Shown: positions 22,792 to 34,723 of the stretch, piece by piece
How positions within the stretch are numbered: the first letter of the stretch is position 1
Layout: every line of letters starts with the position of its first letter
NCBI RefSeq assembly: GCF_030272615.1
Contig: NC_081407.1
Coordinates: forward strand, 441,775,213-441,839,212
Length of the DNA: 64,000 nucleotides
Reading direction: 5' to 3'
Origin: Cryptomeria japonica
Taxonomy: Eukaryota > Streptophyta > Pinopsida > Cupressales > Cupressaceae
Translations under genes and position numbers: made by a program
Notes under the pieces: model-generated
What the model saw: the letters and a program-made list of their open reading frames with translations, nothing else
Told to the model about the DNA's origin: nothing
The model's database searches: none

Positions 22792-23587
22792 TGTTAGGAT
22801 TCCCACAGATACTGAGAGGGGGGGGTCAATCAGTATCTAATTAGTTATAATATTTTCTTGACTTAAAACATGTAAAACATATTAATATTATATACCAGTA
22901 AACAAGAAATAATGCAGTAAGCAAAGATAACAGCAACCACATGAGAAACACGCCATAACACAGTAGTTTAATGAGGAAACCTGGTGTGGGAAAAATCTAT
23001 GTGGGATTTGTGACCCACAATATTCACTTACTAGCCAATAAGAGAATATTACTGCTACAAGAGGGGACATGAAGGCCAAGTACCTAGAGCTCATTGCTCA
23101 ATTACAAAATGGGAAGTCTCATTGACTTACAAAATGGATTATATAAAACCAATGTCTTGTGCTGCTTCAAAATAGCATCTACTATGCTAGATCCAGTACC
23201 CGTTTATAGCTCTGCTTCATACATAAACCCTTAACCTATAATTCGCATAATAGGTCTGCCTTATTTCACCTAATTACATTCATCCATACATACTTAATTG
23301 TTCTACAATGATCTCTTATATATATGAGTCATTTTACAATTTGCCAAGTTGGCTTACAATGATTTTACAATAATAAACAAAATAAATTACAAACAAAATT
23401 CCTGTCGGCTTCTGTGTCGGTATGCTTCCTTTCACTGTCGGTGCCGGTGGTCTGTGTGCTGGTGTAGAATCTGACTTTTCTAATACCGATGGATTGCCTT
23501 GCCGGTGTCATAGGATTGTAAGGTTGCCATCAATGACAAAACCTTCAATCACCTACAATGTCTCAGTGGAGTGTGTATTTGCCAACA
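22792..23587 (-). repeat. Solo LTR of a copia-type element, minus strand
   Basis: 796 bp from TGTTAGGATTCCC to TTTGCCAACA on +. Both hallmark motifs of the window's copia LTRs are present: the U5 run (GAGGGGGGGGTCAATCA on +, a C-run on the minus strand) at the left edge, and TTGTCATTGATGGCAAC (minus strand) near the right edge. Flanks are GTCAC (22787-22791) and GTCGC (23588-23592), a 5 bp duplication with one change. With no internal region, it is the product of LTR-LTR recombination. Confidence 0.88.
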
Positions 23588-25400
23588 GTCGCAAGTATCA
23601 AAACAATGAATATCGAATGACAGTGATTTGAGAAAGAATAATATTGATTGCTTGACACATAATAAGCATAATAATGAGCAATGATCATATTGGACAAAGT
23701 AGTGAAAAGATGACTAATGATGAACATAATCATACAAGGAATTGATAATGGTTGTAAATAAAAAATCTTTTGTAGCTACTCAATTATAATAAGGTTTGGA
23801 GTGTGAACTTTCATGGAAGAAGTGTTAGGAACAAGATAGTTTGAAGATCATCCTTGGTCCAATATCAAGATATTTTTGATGGACATTTCAAGGGTGTTGT
23901 GTTAAGAGACTCAAAATAATTAGAGACATCCCATTTCCCATAAACAGGCCTCCACAAGGTTAATAAAAATTCATTAATAGTTATGGATAGAAAAACACAT
24001 AGTCACAATGCAAAATACAGTAAGTTGAGGATGAGATCTTAGAGATATCTCAAAAATACATTTATAGCCTAGGAAAAGAGGTTCTAAAAGCATGGTTTCA
24101 GACTGTCAACTTACATTCAAAAGCCAGTGACAAATGTAAGGTGAGAAGTTCATAGTCCATCTACAAGAACATAATGCAGTCTAAGGGCCACAAAGAATTC
24201 ATCACCTATATCAACTAGAGAAACAAATACATTCAAGGACAACCTTGATAGTTCAAATCAGAGTATACATTTTGAATAAGGTATATGACTGGCAATACTG
24301 CAGAGCAAAAAGTAAGATTTGAGCAAAGAAAAAGTTGAGCAGTGCACAGAAGAGCATCTTTAATACTCAGGGTGGCATGTCAAGGATTATGAGATTAGTC
24401 TAAAGACAGGAATACCAATGCTAGTCCAATAGCATCAATTATGAAGGATAAGGCTAGGATGTGTCAGTCATCATCAAGGAGATGTTTCCCAAAGCCATCA
24501 ACAGTGATCCCCAAAGAAGGCATACATGAATAAGAGTAAATATTGATAAAGAATACAATAATCTCTTCATTGTCTAAATATAGTGCTTTACTATCAAAAT
24601 ATAGTGCTTCACTGTCAAAATATAGAGGCTTGATATAAGAATAGAGAAATGAAATGTTGGTGTTGAAGAATAGCCAACCATAGCAAGGTATTAGTAGCTC
24701 TCAACCCTTAAGAGAGGTATTATAGTTCAAGGTGTTACCAAGGATATTACACCAAGAACATAGTCAGATTTTTGCCCAGATAGTCATTAAGCCATTCACT
24801 ATCAAGAGAGCACCATAACTACCAAAATTACAGTCCATAAACTTGAGGAGATTTCAATATCAGTGCATTCAAATAGAGAAGGGTTAGAAGGTGCTCTAAA
24901 GATAGAGGTGTCATTGTTGTGATAATGTACAATTATGAATAAATGCATAGTGAGTATAAAGAAGAGGAGCATAGTGAGCAATTCAAAAGGAAAAATTCAA
25001 TAGTAGCCTCGAAGACTATAAAGTAGCTATCAAAATATTGGCAGTTACAGGGATACCAATCTCATAGTGACAGAGCAGTAACAGAGCCCTGTCATGATCA
25101 AAACACGGTCTTATGAAGCAAACAGTATTGTCAAAATACAAAGTACTTACCACTGTAAAAAACAAAGAATGCATTCCTTGACAGTTTCAAAGAAGATGTC
25201 CCAACAGACTGATACAGATAGAGGCAATGAGGATGCATTCCAAATGCTTACCCAAGCATGAAGACATCATATTTAGAAGAAAATCCGCTGGAGAAGCCTC
25301 TGTAAGTTCAAAATTAGAAATGATCAAGCTACAGGAAACCTTAGGTCAATAGCCTCTTCAACTTTCCAGAAAGGTCAATTTTTGAATGAAGTTGAAGTGT
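23588..25400. other. Unassigned AT-rich sequence with a microrepeat
   Basis: No coding frame. It includes three 21 bp units at 24571-24633. From about 25.4 kb the composition changes to T/G-rich leader-like sequence. Confidence 0.5.
24571..24633 (+). repeat. 3 x 21 bp tandem microrepeat
   Basis: Units at 24571-24591, 24592-24612 and 24613-24633 share the core AAATATAG and the flank (T)(G/A)TC(A/T)AAATATAG; the last unit is the most diverged. Confidence 0.8.
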
Positions 25401-27074
25401 TTTGGTCATATTCACCACTTTTCTTGTTTAGGGTTTTTACCCTAATCTTAATGCAAATGGATAGAGATGGCATTTTTTGCCAAAACTTTTAAAAATATAG
25501 TGCAAAGTAATGACCCCACATGTTTCTTTTTAGAAAGATGCTTCATGTCTTAGGCATTTTATGCCTTAGATGCCTTGTGTTTTAAGATCTTTGACATATG
25601 GATGCCACATCACCTTTGGAGAAGCCATGTTTCAGCACATGTACATGCTTTTAGTTATTAACTGAAATGTATTTACATATATATCTATTGTAAATAAATT
25701 TACTTTAAGGTGTTTATAAACCTTTTAAGTCATTTTGTTATTCTTAAATGCAAATGAAGGGTGACTTGGTTGTTTAGCGGAAGTAGTTATCTTCTATCTT
25801 GTTACTTTTGAGAGCATATAGGAGTATTTATGAGTTGGTTGTAGACATGTGGAGGGTATGTAGGGGTGTTTTGTTTCTTTTGAGAGCATATAGGGGCAGT
25901 TTGATGTGTTATCTTGTGAAGTAAATTCAAGCTTGACTTTCTCAACCTTTTTGAGCTCATTTTGAGGAGTTTGGGGAGCTATTTTTTAGGCTTTTTTGAG
26001 GCATCCGACCCCAGGTTGTTGGAGGCCCTATTCTCATGGGTTTTGGGAGGGAGATATTTCATATAGTCATTTTTTGACTTCATTGTACTCAGTTGAAATT
26101 ATGCACTTCATGTATTAGTGACATTCGATAGTCCTTTTGCAGTTTTGTCATGTTTTGTAATTTTGGAGATATTGAATATAGATTGTACCTTGGTTGTTGC
26201 TGGTAATAAATTGATTGTCTTTTAATTCTTTTAATTTTAGTGTATGTGAAATGATTTGATGAAGCTGTTTGTGGAAGTGTTATAGATCCCTTCTAGTTTT
26301 GTCTCATAAATTTTACCTTTTTGCAAATAGTGTGTTTGAGCAGGGCGCTAATTGTGCCTAAAGGGTGCATTTTTATTTCTTGTTGTGAAGTTAAACTTCC
26401 CTTAAGCTAGTTTATGCATTCAAGACTTTTAGTGAAATACTTATGCAAGAGCACATAGTAAAAAATTGTGCATATTTTGTTTTTATTAGTTGAAGCCAAC
26501 TGTTGAATTTCTGAATTTTCATTATCTTTTATTCAGTTTGGTGAATGACTTCATTTTTTTCCAATGTTTAGACTTTTGAGTTATCCTTCTCCCTTTTCCT
26601 CATGAGTTTAGTAGTTTTAGGTGATAAACTAGCTAGGAGTCAGCCTTATCCAAAGATTCACTCCAAATTCAAGGGTACCCACAACCTTAGGAGTGTTTCA
26701 ATGTTTTACCAGAAGGCAAAGTTCTGCAACTTAGAAAGGGTGAATTTCTAGGTGATAATAGTTAGATTGCTTCAATATTTCATTATTTTTCTCTCGTTTC
26801 ACAATCAAACCAATTCAACTTAAGAAAGAGGCTAACTCTAACCTGGTTGAATCCAATCAGAATATTAGTCTCTTTCCCATAAGGATTGAGATGATCTACT
26901 GGGTTCAACCCTCTTTCAATGTATGTGTGTTAATTGGGCTATTTAGTGGTTTTGTTATCTTAAACCATAATTCTCAATTTCCATACTTTATATTTTGGTG
27001 AACTCGACATCTTGCATGCCTAATTTTGATTTATTGTCTGAGATCTGATCTTGTATGCATTATAAATTTCATGT
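25400..27074 (+). other. Probable LTR or leader region of the decayed Ty3/gypsy element
   Basis: No coding frame. It lies upstream of the gypsy gag and ends with TTTTGGTGAACTCGACATC near 27000, where TGGTGAACTCGAC could be a primer site because it starts with the TGG expected to pair with a tRNA CCA end. A TATA-like ATATATATC occurs near 25678. I could not find a clean TG...CA LTR or its partner copy, so this is an inference from position. Confidence 0.35.
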
Positions 27075-27088
27075 TTGCACTCATAATT
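27075..27088. repeat. 14 bp flanking direct repeat, left copy
   Basis: TTGCACTCATAATT, identical to 28731-28744. The length fits the duplications made by LINE-type target-primed insertion. Confidence 0.75.
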
Positions 27089-28730
27089 ATTTTGATTAAG
27101 TAAAAGAAGGTATTTGAAAGGTACCCAAACCTTGTACAAGCCAGGAGATTAGAATAACAAGAAAGAAACGTGCCTGATCACTTCAAAAAATAGAAAGATC
27201 CCACCCAAAAAAGGGATCATCTTACATAACATAACATAAAAAAATAGAAATAGATAGCGAAAACAAAGCACAGCGACAGTAAAAAGATAGAACCAAGGAC
27301 CCCTGTTGAAACAGAGACATAGACCTAAATACTTTTCATGATTTCCTCAACATGAACAACCATTTGTTTCATGTTGTTCATCGAGGTCTTTAATTCCTCT
27401 AGCTCATGACCTTTGATGTCACCCTTGATCTTTATATTAGCTTTGGTCCTCTTTTCGTGACCCTTCTTGTCCGACTGCTCTTTATCACCATCCTTCTCTG
27501 CATTGTTCTCAAATGTATTGATCAGGATGTTCATGTTATCCACCGAAGTTTTGAGGATCTAAAAATTTTGATATGCAATCTTCTTAACATTGAGTTCCAG
27601 TCTGTCGATTTTGCTACCCAAGTTGTTCATTTTATTTTCCATCTCCTTGTTATCTTCCATCTTATTGACCTTTTTTCCCGTTGCTATGATTTTACCCACC
27701 ATACATTCAATAGCTTCCACATTGTGCAGAACAACAACCAGTTCCTTAACATGTTCCACCAAGGGCTTATCACAACCGTAACTCTTGTGATAGCCTTCAT
27801 ATCAGTCTTCAAACTATTAATATCCTTCACCATGGTTCTGATGGTATCACAAAAAGCTTTTATAGTATCATTATCATCGATACCACTCTTATCCCCTTTA
27901 TCCTCCTTCTGTAGACTTGTGGTATTCAAACCCTCAATGTTTCCCATCATCGAGTTATCCTCCCCCTCTTTATCCTGACCCTCATCCTTCTTTTTTTCCT
28001 CAACATCCTCCTCAAAATCAACCAGAAAAAGGTTGATGTCTTTATTGTTAACTTTTTTAGTGTTCATCCTCTGAGTCTGCTTTCCAGTTGCTTTCCCTTT
28101 CTTTTTTTTAATAATTTTTTTCTCAAAGGATTCAGTTTCAGACTTCGACATGTCTGAATCCACCACAATCCTTTTCCTCTTAGCCTTATTCCTCCCTTTT
28201 TTCTAGTCTCTTCCAATTCTCCCTTAGTCTTCGAATCAAAGTTGAATTCGTTGGCTTCACTCTCCGTAGTCTCATCTCTTGCATTTTTTCCTTTAATAGG
28301 CTTTTCAATGCAGTTCCCCTTAAGCATTTTATAAACCAGGACCATAAGCCCTTGGTGGAGGGCATGGTCACTTTTGGTATCCTTCTGAACCTCCTTGATA
28401 GTGTTGTCCATAGAATAGGCTAGATAATAAGGCAAACTCACCTTTTCCCCATGGCGGAAATGGTTGAGCAAGACAAAGTGATGACCATAGGCTCTAGTAA
28501 ACCTACCATCCAAAGTAATGTAGGTGATAGAAGCAAATAAAACAAACCTCCATGGCCTACAAATCCTCTTTGGAGCATGGTAGGAGTTGTCTATTTCCAC
28601 CATCTTTCTCCTCTCATCGTCTGTGACTGGGAAGTTGTCCACTGCTTTATCTGATATGTTGCAGTCCCTGTAAAATTTCATTCCCTCAGTAATCATCCCC
28701 ATGGCCTCAGTAATGACCTCCTCATCAACA
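27089..28730 (-). mobile_element. Retroposon (LINE-mobilised or 5'-truncated), minus strand
   Basis: 1642 bp between two identical 14 bp repeats. In minus orientation it starts inside a coding frame (5' truncation), runs through a stop and about 235 bp of U-rich 3' UTR, and ends CTTAATCAAAAT. A clean poly(A) is missing. It lies in the leader of the gypsy element, about 350 bp upstream of its gag. Confidence 0.65.
27325..28730 (-). pseudogene. Unknown protein: globular N-part, lysine-rich linker, coiled-coil C-part
   Basis: I do not recognise the family with certainty. Coding continues from the insertion edge (28730) through 28702-28064, then with frame changes near 28.18, 27.77 and 27.56 kb to the stop at 27325. 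The first 150 residues are globular (PKRICRPWRFVLFASITY, LPYYLAYSM, ALHQGLMVLVYKML). A Lys/Glu-rich linker (KKIIKKKKGK) and heptad-like C-terminal stretches follow (MENKMNNLGSKIDRLELNVKK, broken by Gly, and LEELKTSMNNMKQMVVHVEE). The order resembles ORF2 of H1 and D, and the LP..L.. I.... G.MV.VY pattern recalls that domain, but similarity by eye is weak. Confidence 0.55.
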
Positions 28731-28744
28731 TTGCACTCATAATT
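28731..28744. repeat. 14 bp flanking direct repeat, right copy
   Basis: TTGCACTCATAATT, identical to 27075-27088. Confidence 0.75.
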
Positions 28745-29075
28745 GTTACTTTCCTTTGAATTTCATAAATTTAGAGGTTAAATTCACAAAAAACCCTAAT
28801 TTATCATTCTAAAATTAACTTGTGGGCTGCATAATTTTTCAAGTATATTTTCAGATATGATTATGGTGACATGTTATGTTAGGACCTAGATGCATTTATT
28901 ATTCAAAATCACAATTCAAATTGCTTAATTAATTTGTTAATCAATCATTGCTACAGCAAATTGCATTGCTTAATCATAGTTTTCAATGTGTGCACTCAAA
29001 TTTCCCTCCTTTGTGCAAAGTTTTCTTACCATTAGTCCTACATACAATATTCCTATGAGAATAAGTTGTAGAATT
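28745..29075 (+). other. Gypsy leader, no features
   Basis: AT-rich sequence continuing the leader upstream of the gag start; no frame or motif noted. Confidence 0.45.
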
Positions 29076-29500
29076 ATGGCTTCCCAAGGTTTAATCACTA
29101 AGGGTATGGAACCTTAATTAGATCACTTATTCCATGAGAATGTTGGTGCATCCTCTAATCCAACTAATGACATCATTTTTCCCATTCTCCTCATAATTCT
29201 CATGATGTGGATGAATCACTAACTACGGTTACTATTGATCAATTGGAGAAAATTGACAATGAATCTGAAAAACTTCAACAATGGATGAGTCAACAATACC
29301 TAGAAAGTGAGGTAATCCCTTTGATTGAATGATTAAATATAATGGTGCAAAGTGATAAAATTGTTGTTGATTTGTTGTGTGGCCTTGCTCATATTATTGA
29401 CACCTACACATGTTAGTCATGGGGGTAATCCCATTAATCAATATTCCTACATACCTCCTTCCATGAGTCTTCCATTTGTAACCCAATCATCTCCCATACC
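29076..29500 (+). pseudogene. gag: Ty3/gypsy gag, N-terminal part
   Basis: ATG 29076 (MASQGLITKGMEP, then a stop) opens a decayed frame that reaches PPSMSLPFVTQSSPIP at the Cop2 insertion point and continues as TYHGVPPTYSQ after 36154. The Pro/Ser/Gln-rich composition before the capsid domain is normal for Ty3/gypsy Gag. Several stops and at least one frame change occur in 425 bp. Confidence 0.6.
29496..29500. repeat. Cop2 target-site duplication, left copy (ATACC)
   Basis: ATACC before the TG of the 5' LTR; exact match to 36150-36154. Confidence 0.95.
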
Positions 29501-30557
29501 TGTTGGTATTTTGATATGGTTTTGTCATTGATGTCAACACCTATCAATACTTATCAACTCTGGCACCTTGGAGGATCAGCAATGTTCACCGGAAAGCAAG
29601 TCACCTATGCACAGTCACCGGTGTCTGGTACACCGGCAGGATATATTGTTCACCAGCACTTGGAATGATATGGAAAACATTTGGTTATGTCGAAGATATC
29701 GTTTGGACACTTTGTCTTGGAGATTTTTTCATTGGCATATTCGTATTTGCATATTTGTTATTACCAGCAAATAGGTCCAGGTTATGCACCGACAGGCTTA
29801 TCTATTCTAGATCAGCATGGCATGCTTTGGAGATGATTTTGTTGTTATTGTAAATGCATTAAGCTGACATGTTGAATCAGATATTGCATCGGTTATTGAT
29901 TTACTTGTAATTGTTTTATTATAATATCTTTTAGAGCCGACCTACTAAAATTGGTCTTAGGTTATGGTATATATGTAAGATCTTATTTATAAGATCGATA
30001 TGCGATAGGGATAAGGATTTGAAAGAAGGTATATGCGAGAATAAGTAGAGCTATACACACAGACATTATTTGAAGGTGAAGCAAGGTATTTGTAAAGACA
30101 ATCAGAACTACACTGGTACTGAATCCAGCATATGAAAATGCTATTTTGAGCAGTACATTCTTATTGGATTTAACCATCAAATTGTAGTCAGTGTGACTCC
30201 TATTTGTGTTTGAGTAGTGAGCTCTAGGCACTTGGCTTTTCTGCATGTGTAGACCCCATTTGTATACGCATACTATCTACAGTAGTATCATTTAATTGTG
30301 GGTAAGGTTTCCCACCATGATTTTTCCCCTTACAGGGTTTCCATGTACAAATATTGGTCTTATGTGTTGTGGATGTTATTGTCTTTCTGTTTCATGCATT
30401 AATCTTTACCGATACTATAATTAACTAATAAACTGTCTACCGGTATAAAGTTTGGTTTACCGGTATTAAGCATAAAGGTTGGTTAAGTTGTTTTGGTTTA
30501 AATTTATTTGACAACTAATTCACCCCCCCCCCCCTCAGTTGTCTTCGGGACCTAACA
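29501..30557 (+). repeat. Cop2 5' LTR
   Basis: 1057 bp, TGTTGGTATTTTGATATGG to GGGACCTAACA. U3 starts with TTGTCATTGATGTCAACACC. A TATA-like TATATATG lies at 29968-29975 and may mark the promoter. The U5 end has a 13-base C-run (about 30521-30533) followed by CTCAGTTGTC. Confidence 0.96.
29968..29975 (+). promoter_or_regulatory. TATA-like box of the Cop2 LTR
   Basis: TATATATG about 467 bp into the LTR; the same position in the 3' LTR (near 35557) also reads TATATATG. Confidence 0.45.
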
Positions 30558-30559
30558 AT

Positions 30560-30572
30560 TGGTATCAGAGCC
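30560..30572 (+). other. Cop2 primer-binding site
   Basis: TGGTATCAGAGCC, a perfect initiator tRNA-Met type site 2 bp after the LTR. Confidence 0.95.
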
Positions 30573-30614
30573 TAGTCCTCTTTTTGCATAAGTTTAACAG
30601 CTTGAGGAGATCCA

Positions 30615-33600
30615 ATGTCTACTAACTATTTCAGGAAGGACAGTCCTAAACTTGATGGAACCAACTATGGTATATGGAAGATCAGAATGGAGACACATCT
30701 AAACTGCATTGGAAAAGACATCTGGTATGTTACAAAGAGTGGCTACATTTCTCCTACTCAAAGTCAGCCTAATCCACCTACCTTGGGAAAAGATGAAGAA
30801 AATGATTGCAAAGCAAGAGAAGCACTTTTGAGTGCATTAACATATCAGCAATTCATGGGATTATCAGATAGGTCTACTGCTAAAGCTATTTGGGATCATT
30901 TGGAAACATTGAATGAAGGAGATTCCACAGTCAAAATTACAAAACTTGAAAGCTTCCGGGTCAGGTATGAAAATCTGAAAATGGAAGAAGATGAAAGTAT
31001 TTTTGCTTTTATGGAAAGAGTTAATGAAATTGTTTTGGGTATTAAATGTTGTGGAGGAACCTTAAGTGAAGATGAAATTGTTTCAAAAGTTTTAAGAGGA
31101 TTGCCACTGGTATACAAAATGAAAGTTACTACTATAAATGAGTTGAGAACAATGCCTAATACATCAGTAACTAGGGATACATTGATTGGAAAACTTTCAG
31201 ATTTTGAAATTGAGGAATTTGGTCTTGTTGCTACTATAAAGACAAATTTATCTTTTAAGGCATCAACATCATCTGCACCATCTTTTCACAAATCTGATTG
31301 GAAAGCCTTTTATGCAAGAGAACTTGAGGAAAGCAGGAGAGAAAATGAAGAACTTGAAGAACTTGAAGAACTTGGAGCACTATTTGCAAGGAAAATGCCT
31401 AAAGGTCTAGTTGGAAGTAAGTATGAAGGTAAAGCACCCTTTAAATGTTTTAATTGTAACAAGATTGGTCATATGGCTTCAAGAAGCCATGATAGACATG
31501 TTAGATTAAGAGAAGAAGCTAGAAGAACATACAAGCCTAACCCTGAATATCAAAGATACAGATTTAAGAAGAATAAAGATAAATCTTGTTATCTTGCTAA
31601 TGAAGGAGTCACTCATGATACCTGATGAAGATCCGACAGACAATGGATGGGTTTTTGTTGCTATAACAGAAGATCAACTGGCACCTACTATTCAACCGGT
31701 AGAATAGGCCCTGGCAGCTAAAGTTGATGTTAAGGATGAATAGATCATTGATTCAGGATGTTCACATCATATGATTGGTGATAAAGGTAAATTCTTGAAC
31801 TTTCAGGAATATAATGGAGGTCTGCTAAGATTTAGAGATGATAAAGCTTGTTTGATCAAAGGCAAAGTTACTTTATCTCTTGATGGTAAGCATAATACTG
31901 ACAATGTCTACTATATAGAAGGTTCAAAGTATAATCTTTTGAGTGTTGGTCAATTAGTTGAAAAAGGATTTCAATTACAATTCAAGGATGGTAAATGCAA
32001 AATTATGAATAGAACTAGTTTGGAAATTGCAACTAGTAATCAAACTAGAGATAACATCTTTCATTTGAATAACAGTGAAAAGACATGCTTGATTGCACAT
32101 ATTGATGAAATTTGGCTATGGCATAAGAGATTTACCTAAGATTTTCAAGCCTCACAATCTGGTATGTAAGGAATGTCAATTTGGAAAACAAGTTAGAGCA
32201 ACTTATAAAAGTATTCCAGAAAAATCCAATAATGCTCTTGACTTAATTCACACTGATTTATGTGGTCCATCTAGAACTAAAAGCTTACAAGGTGATAGAT
32301 ATTTCATGCTAATCATTGATGACTATTCTAGAATGTGTTGGGTTACTTTTCTCAAAGAAAAATCAGAAGCACTTGGGAAGTTCAAATTATTCAAAGCAAT
32401 GGTAGAAAATGAAACCGGTAAGAAAATCAAATGTCTGAGATCAGATCAAGGAGGTGAATTCACATCTAAGGAATTTAATATGTTCTATGAAGTGAATGGA
32501 ATCAGAAGATGATTATCAGCACCCCGGACACCATAGCAGAATGGAGTTGTAGAAAGGAAAAATAGAACTATCTTGGATGCAGCTAGAAGTATGTTATCTG
32601 AAGCAAATCTACCACATGTATATTGGAGAGAGGCAATAAGCACAACCATCTATACATTAAACAAAGTTCACATCAAAGGTGAAACCAGTAAGACCCCTCA
32701 TGAGCTATGGTTTGGTATTACTCCTACTCTTAAATATTTTAGAATATTTGGTAGTAAATGCTATATTAGAAGAGATGAGTATATTGGAAAATTTGATCCT
32801 AGAAGTGATGAAGGAATATTTCTTGGTTATTCATCTAAGAGCAAGGCAAATAGATGTTTTAACAAGAGATTGCAGAAAATTGTTGAGAGTACAAATGTGA
32901 AGATTGATGAATAGTTTAGAGGAACTTCAAGGTATATAGACTCTGAACCAGCAATAGAGATATTGACAAATGAACCTACATTGAATCCACCGGTATAGAA
33001 TGAAGATCCAGTTACACCAGTATCATCTGAAAATTCCATTGTAACTGAGGAACAGCGGCAAACGAAGACACCCCGGTATGTAAGATTGAATCACTCTGAA
33101 AATCAAATAATTAGGAACAAGTATCAAGGAGTTATGACAAGAGGAAGACTGGAAAATGAAGAGGTATGTCTTATTTCTCAAATTGAACTATCATAAATTA
33201 ATGAGGCATGTGAAGATAAACACTAGATTAAAGCTATGGAAGAGGAACTATAACAAATTGAGAAAAATAACACATGGATATTATTAGTTCCCTGGCCTAA
33301 AGACAAAAAAGTGATTGGAACAAAATGGGTATTCAGAAACAAACTTAATGAAGATGGTAAGGTAATCAAAAATAAAGCATGACTAGTGTGTAAGGGATAT
33401 TCTCAGAAAGAAGGAATTGATTATAATGAAAAATTTGCACTGGTAGCTAGAATTGAGGTAGTCAGATTATTCTTGGCTTTTACAACACATAAGAACTACA
33501 TAGTATATCAAATGGATATTAAATGTGCATTTTTGAATGGAGATCTTGAAGAAGAAGTTTACATTAAGTAGCCTAATGGATTTTCTTTGACAGATAATAA

Positions 33601-34723
33601 AGATATGGTTTGCAGGTTAAGGAAAGCTTTGTATGGGCTGAAGCAAGCTCCAAGAGCTTGGTATGCTAGACTGGATAAATATCTTTTGAAGATTGGTTTT
33701 TCTAAAGGTAATGCTAACAGTAACTTATACTATAAAGTGACTAATGATGACATTTTGGTTATAGAAGTTTTTGTTGATGATATAATCTTTGGAGGAGAAG
33801 ATGAATTATGTAAAGACTTTTCTATTGAAATGCAGCATGAATTTGAAATGTCTGTGATTGGAGAGATAAAATTCTTTTTAGGATTGCAGATTTCATAGAT
33901 TGATAAAGGTATATTCTTGAGTCAATCCAAGTACTTGAAAGAGTTACTATAGAAATTTGGGATGGAGAACTCTAAACCTGTAAGCACACCTATGACTGCA
34001 AATGACAAATTATCACTAAGGGATGAATCTACACCTGTTAATCCGACTAGATACAAGTCTATCATAGGAGGCCTACTGTATTTGACTCAAGCAAGACCTG
34101 ATATTATGAATGCAGTATGTATCGTTTCAATATTTCAGAGTAATCCTAGAGAAAATCATGAATCAGTAGTAAAAAGGATTTTTTGGTACTTACAAGGTAC
34201 TACAAATCTTGGCTTATGGTATCCTAGAGATGAAAACTTTGAATTATGTGCATACACAGATCCAAATTGGGTAGGAGATGTGGATGATAGAAAAAGCACC
34301 ACCGACGGAGCATTTTTTCTTAGAAGAAAATTAATTTCTTGGTTGAGTAAGAAATAAAGTTGTACATCCTTATCAACAACAGAATCGGAATATGTTGCAG
34401 CAACAACTAACTATACACAGGTATTATGCCTTAAGCAAATGTTGAAGGACATAAAGATAAAATGCAAGGAACCTATAACTATCTATTGTGACAACACTAC
34501 AGCAATTGATATATCTAAGAATCCGGTACTACATTCTAAAACTAAACATGTTTCTATCAAATTGAATTTTTTGAAAGAGAATGTTGAAGCAAAAGAAGTA
34601 AAACTGGTTTATGTGAATACTAAAGAGCATATTGCAGATATTTTCACTAAGCCTTTTCCTAAGGAGACCTTTGAATATCTTAGAGACCAGCTTGTGGTCA
34701 TACCCCCACTGGTAGAAACTTAG
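30615..34723 (+). pseudogene. gag-pol: Cop2 gag-pol polyprotein (degenerate)
   Basis: ATG 30615 (MSTNYFRKDSPKLDGTNYG) starts Gag with the UBN2-type region and knuckle CFNCNKIGHMASRS, whose last Cys is lost. A small indel near 31620 shifts frame. Protease has DSGCSHHM near 31753, preceded by a TAG in the Trp position. The pre-integrase finger is damaged by a 59 bp deletion near 32122 that removes its second His and shifts frame; CKECQFG remains. Integrase D-D-E is otherwise visible (HTDLCGP, SDQGGEF, QNGVVE), with stops between. RT keeps QMDIKCAFLNG and FVDDIIFGG, and RNase H ends PPLVET at 34723. At least ten premature stops, mostly at positions coding Gln, Trp, Arg or Glu in Cop1. Confidence 0.92.

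Noticed and set aside
27406-27978. 190-codon plus-strand hydrophobic frame
   Set aside because: Antisense of the lysine-rich and coiled-coil ORF on the minus strand; hydrophobicity comes from reading Lys/Glu codons backwards.
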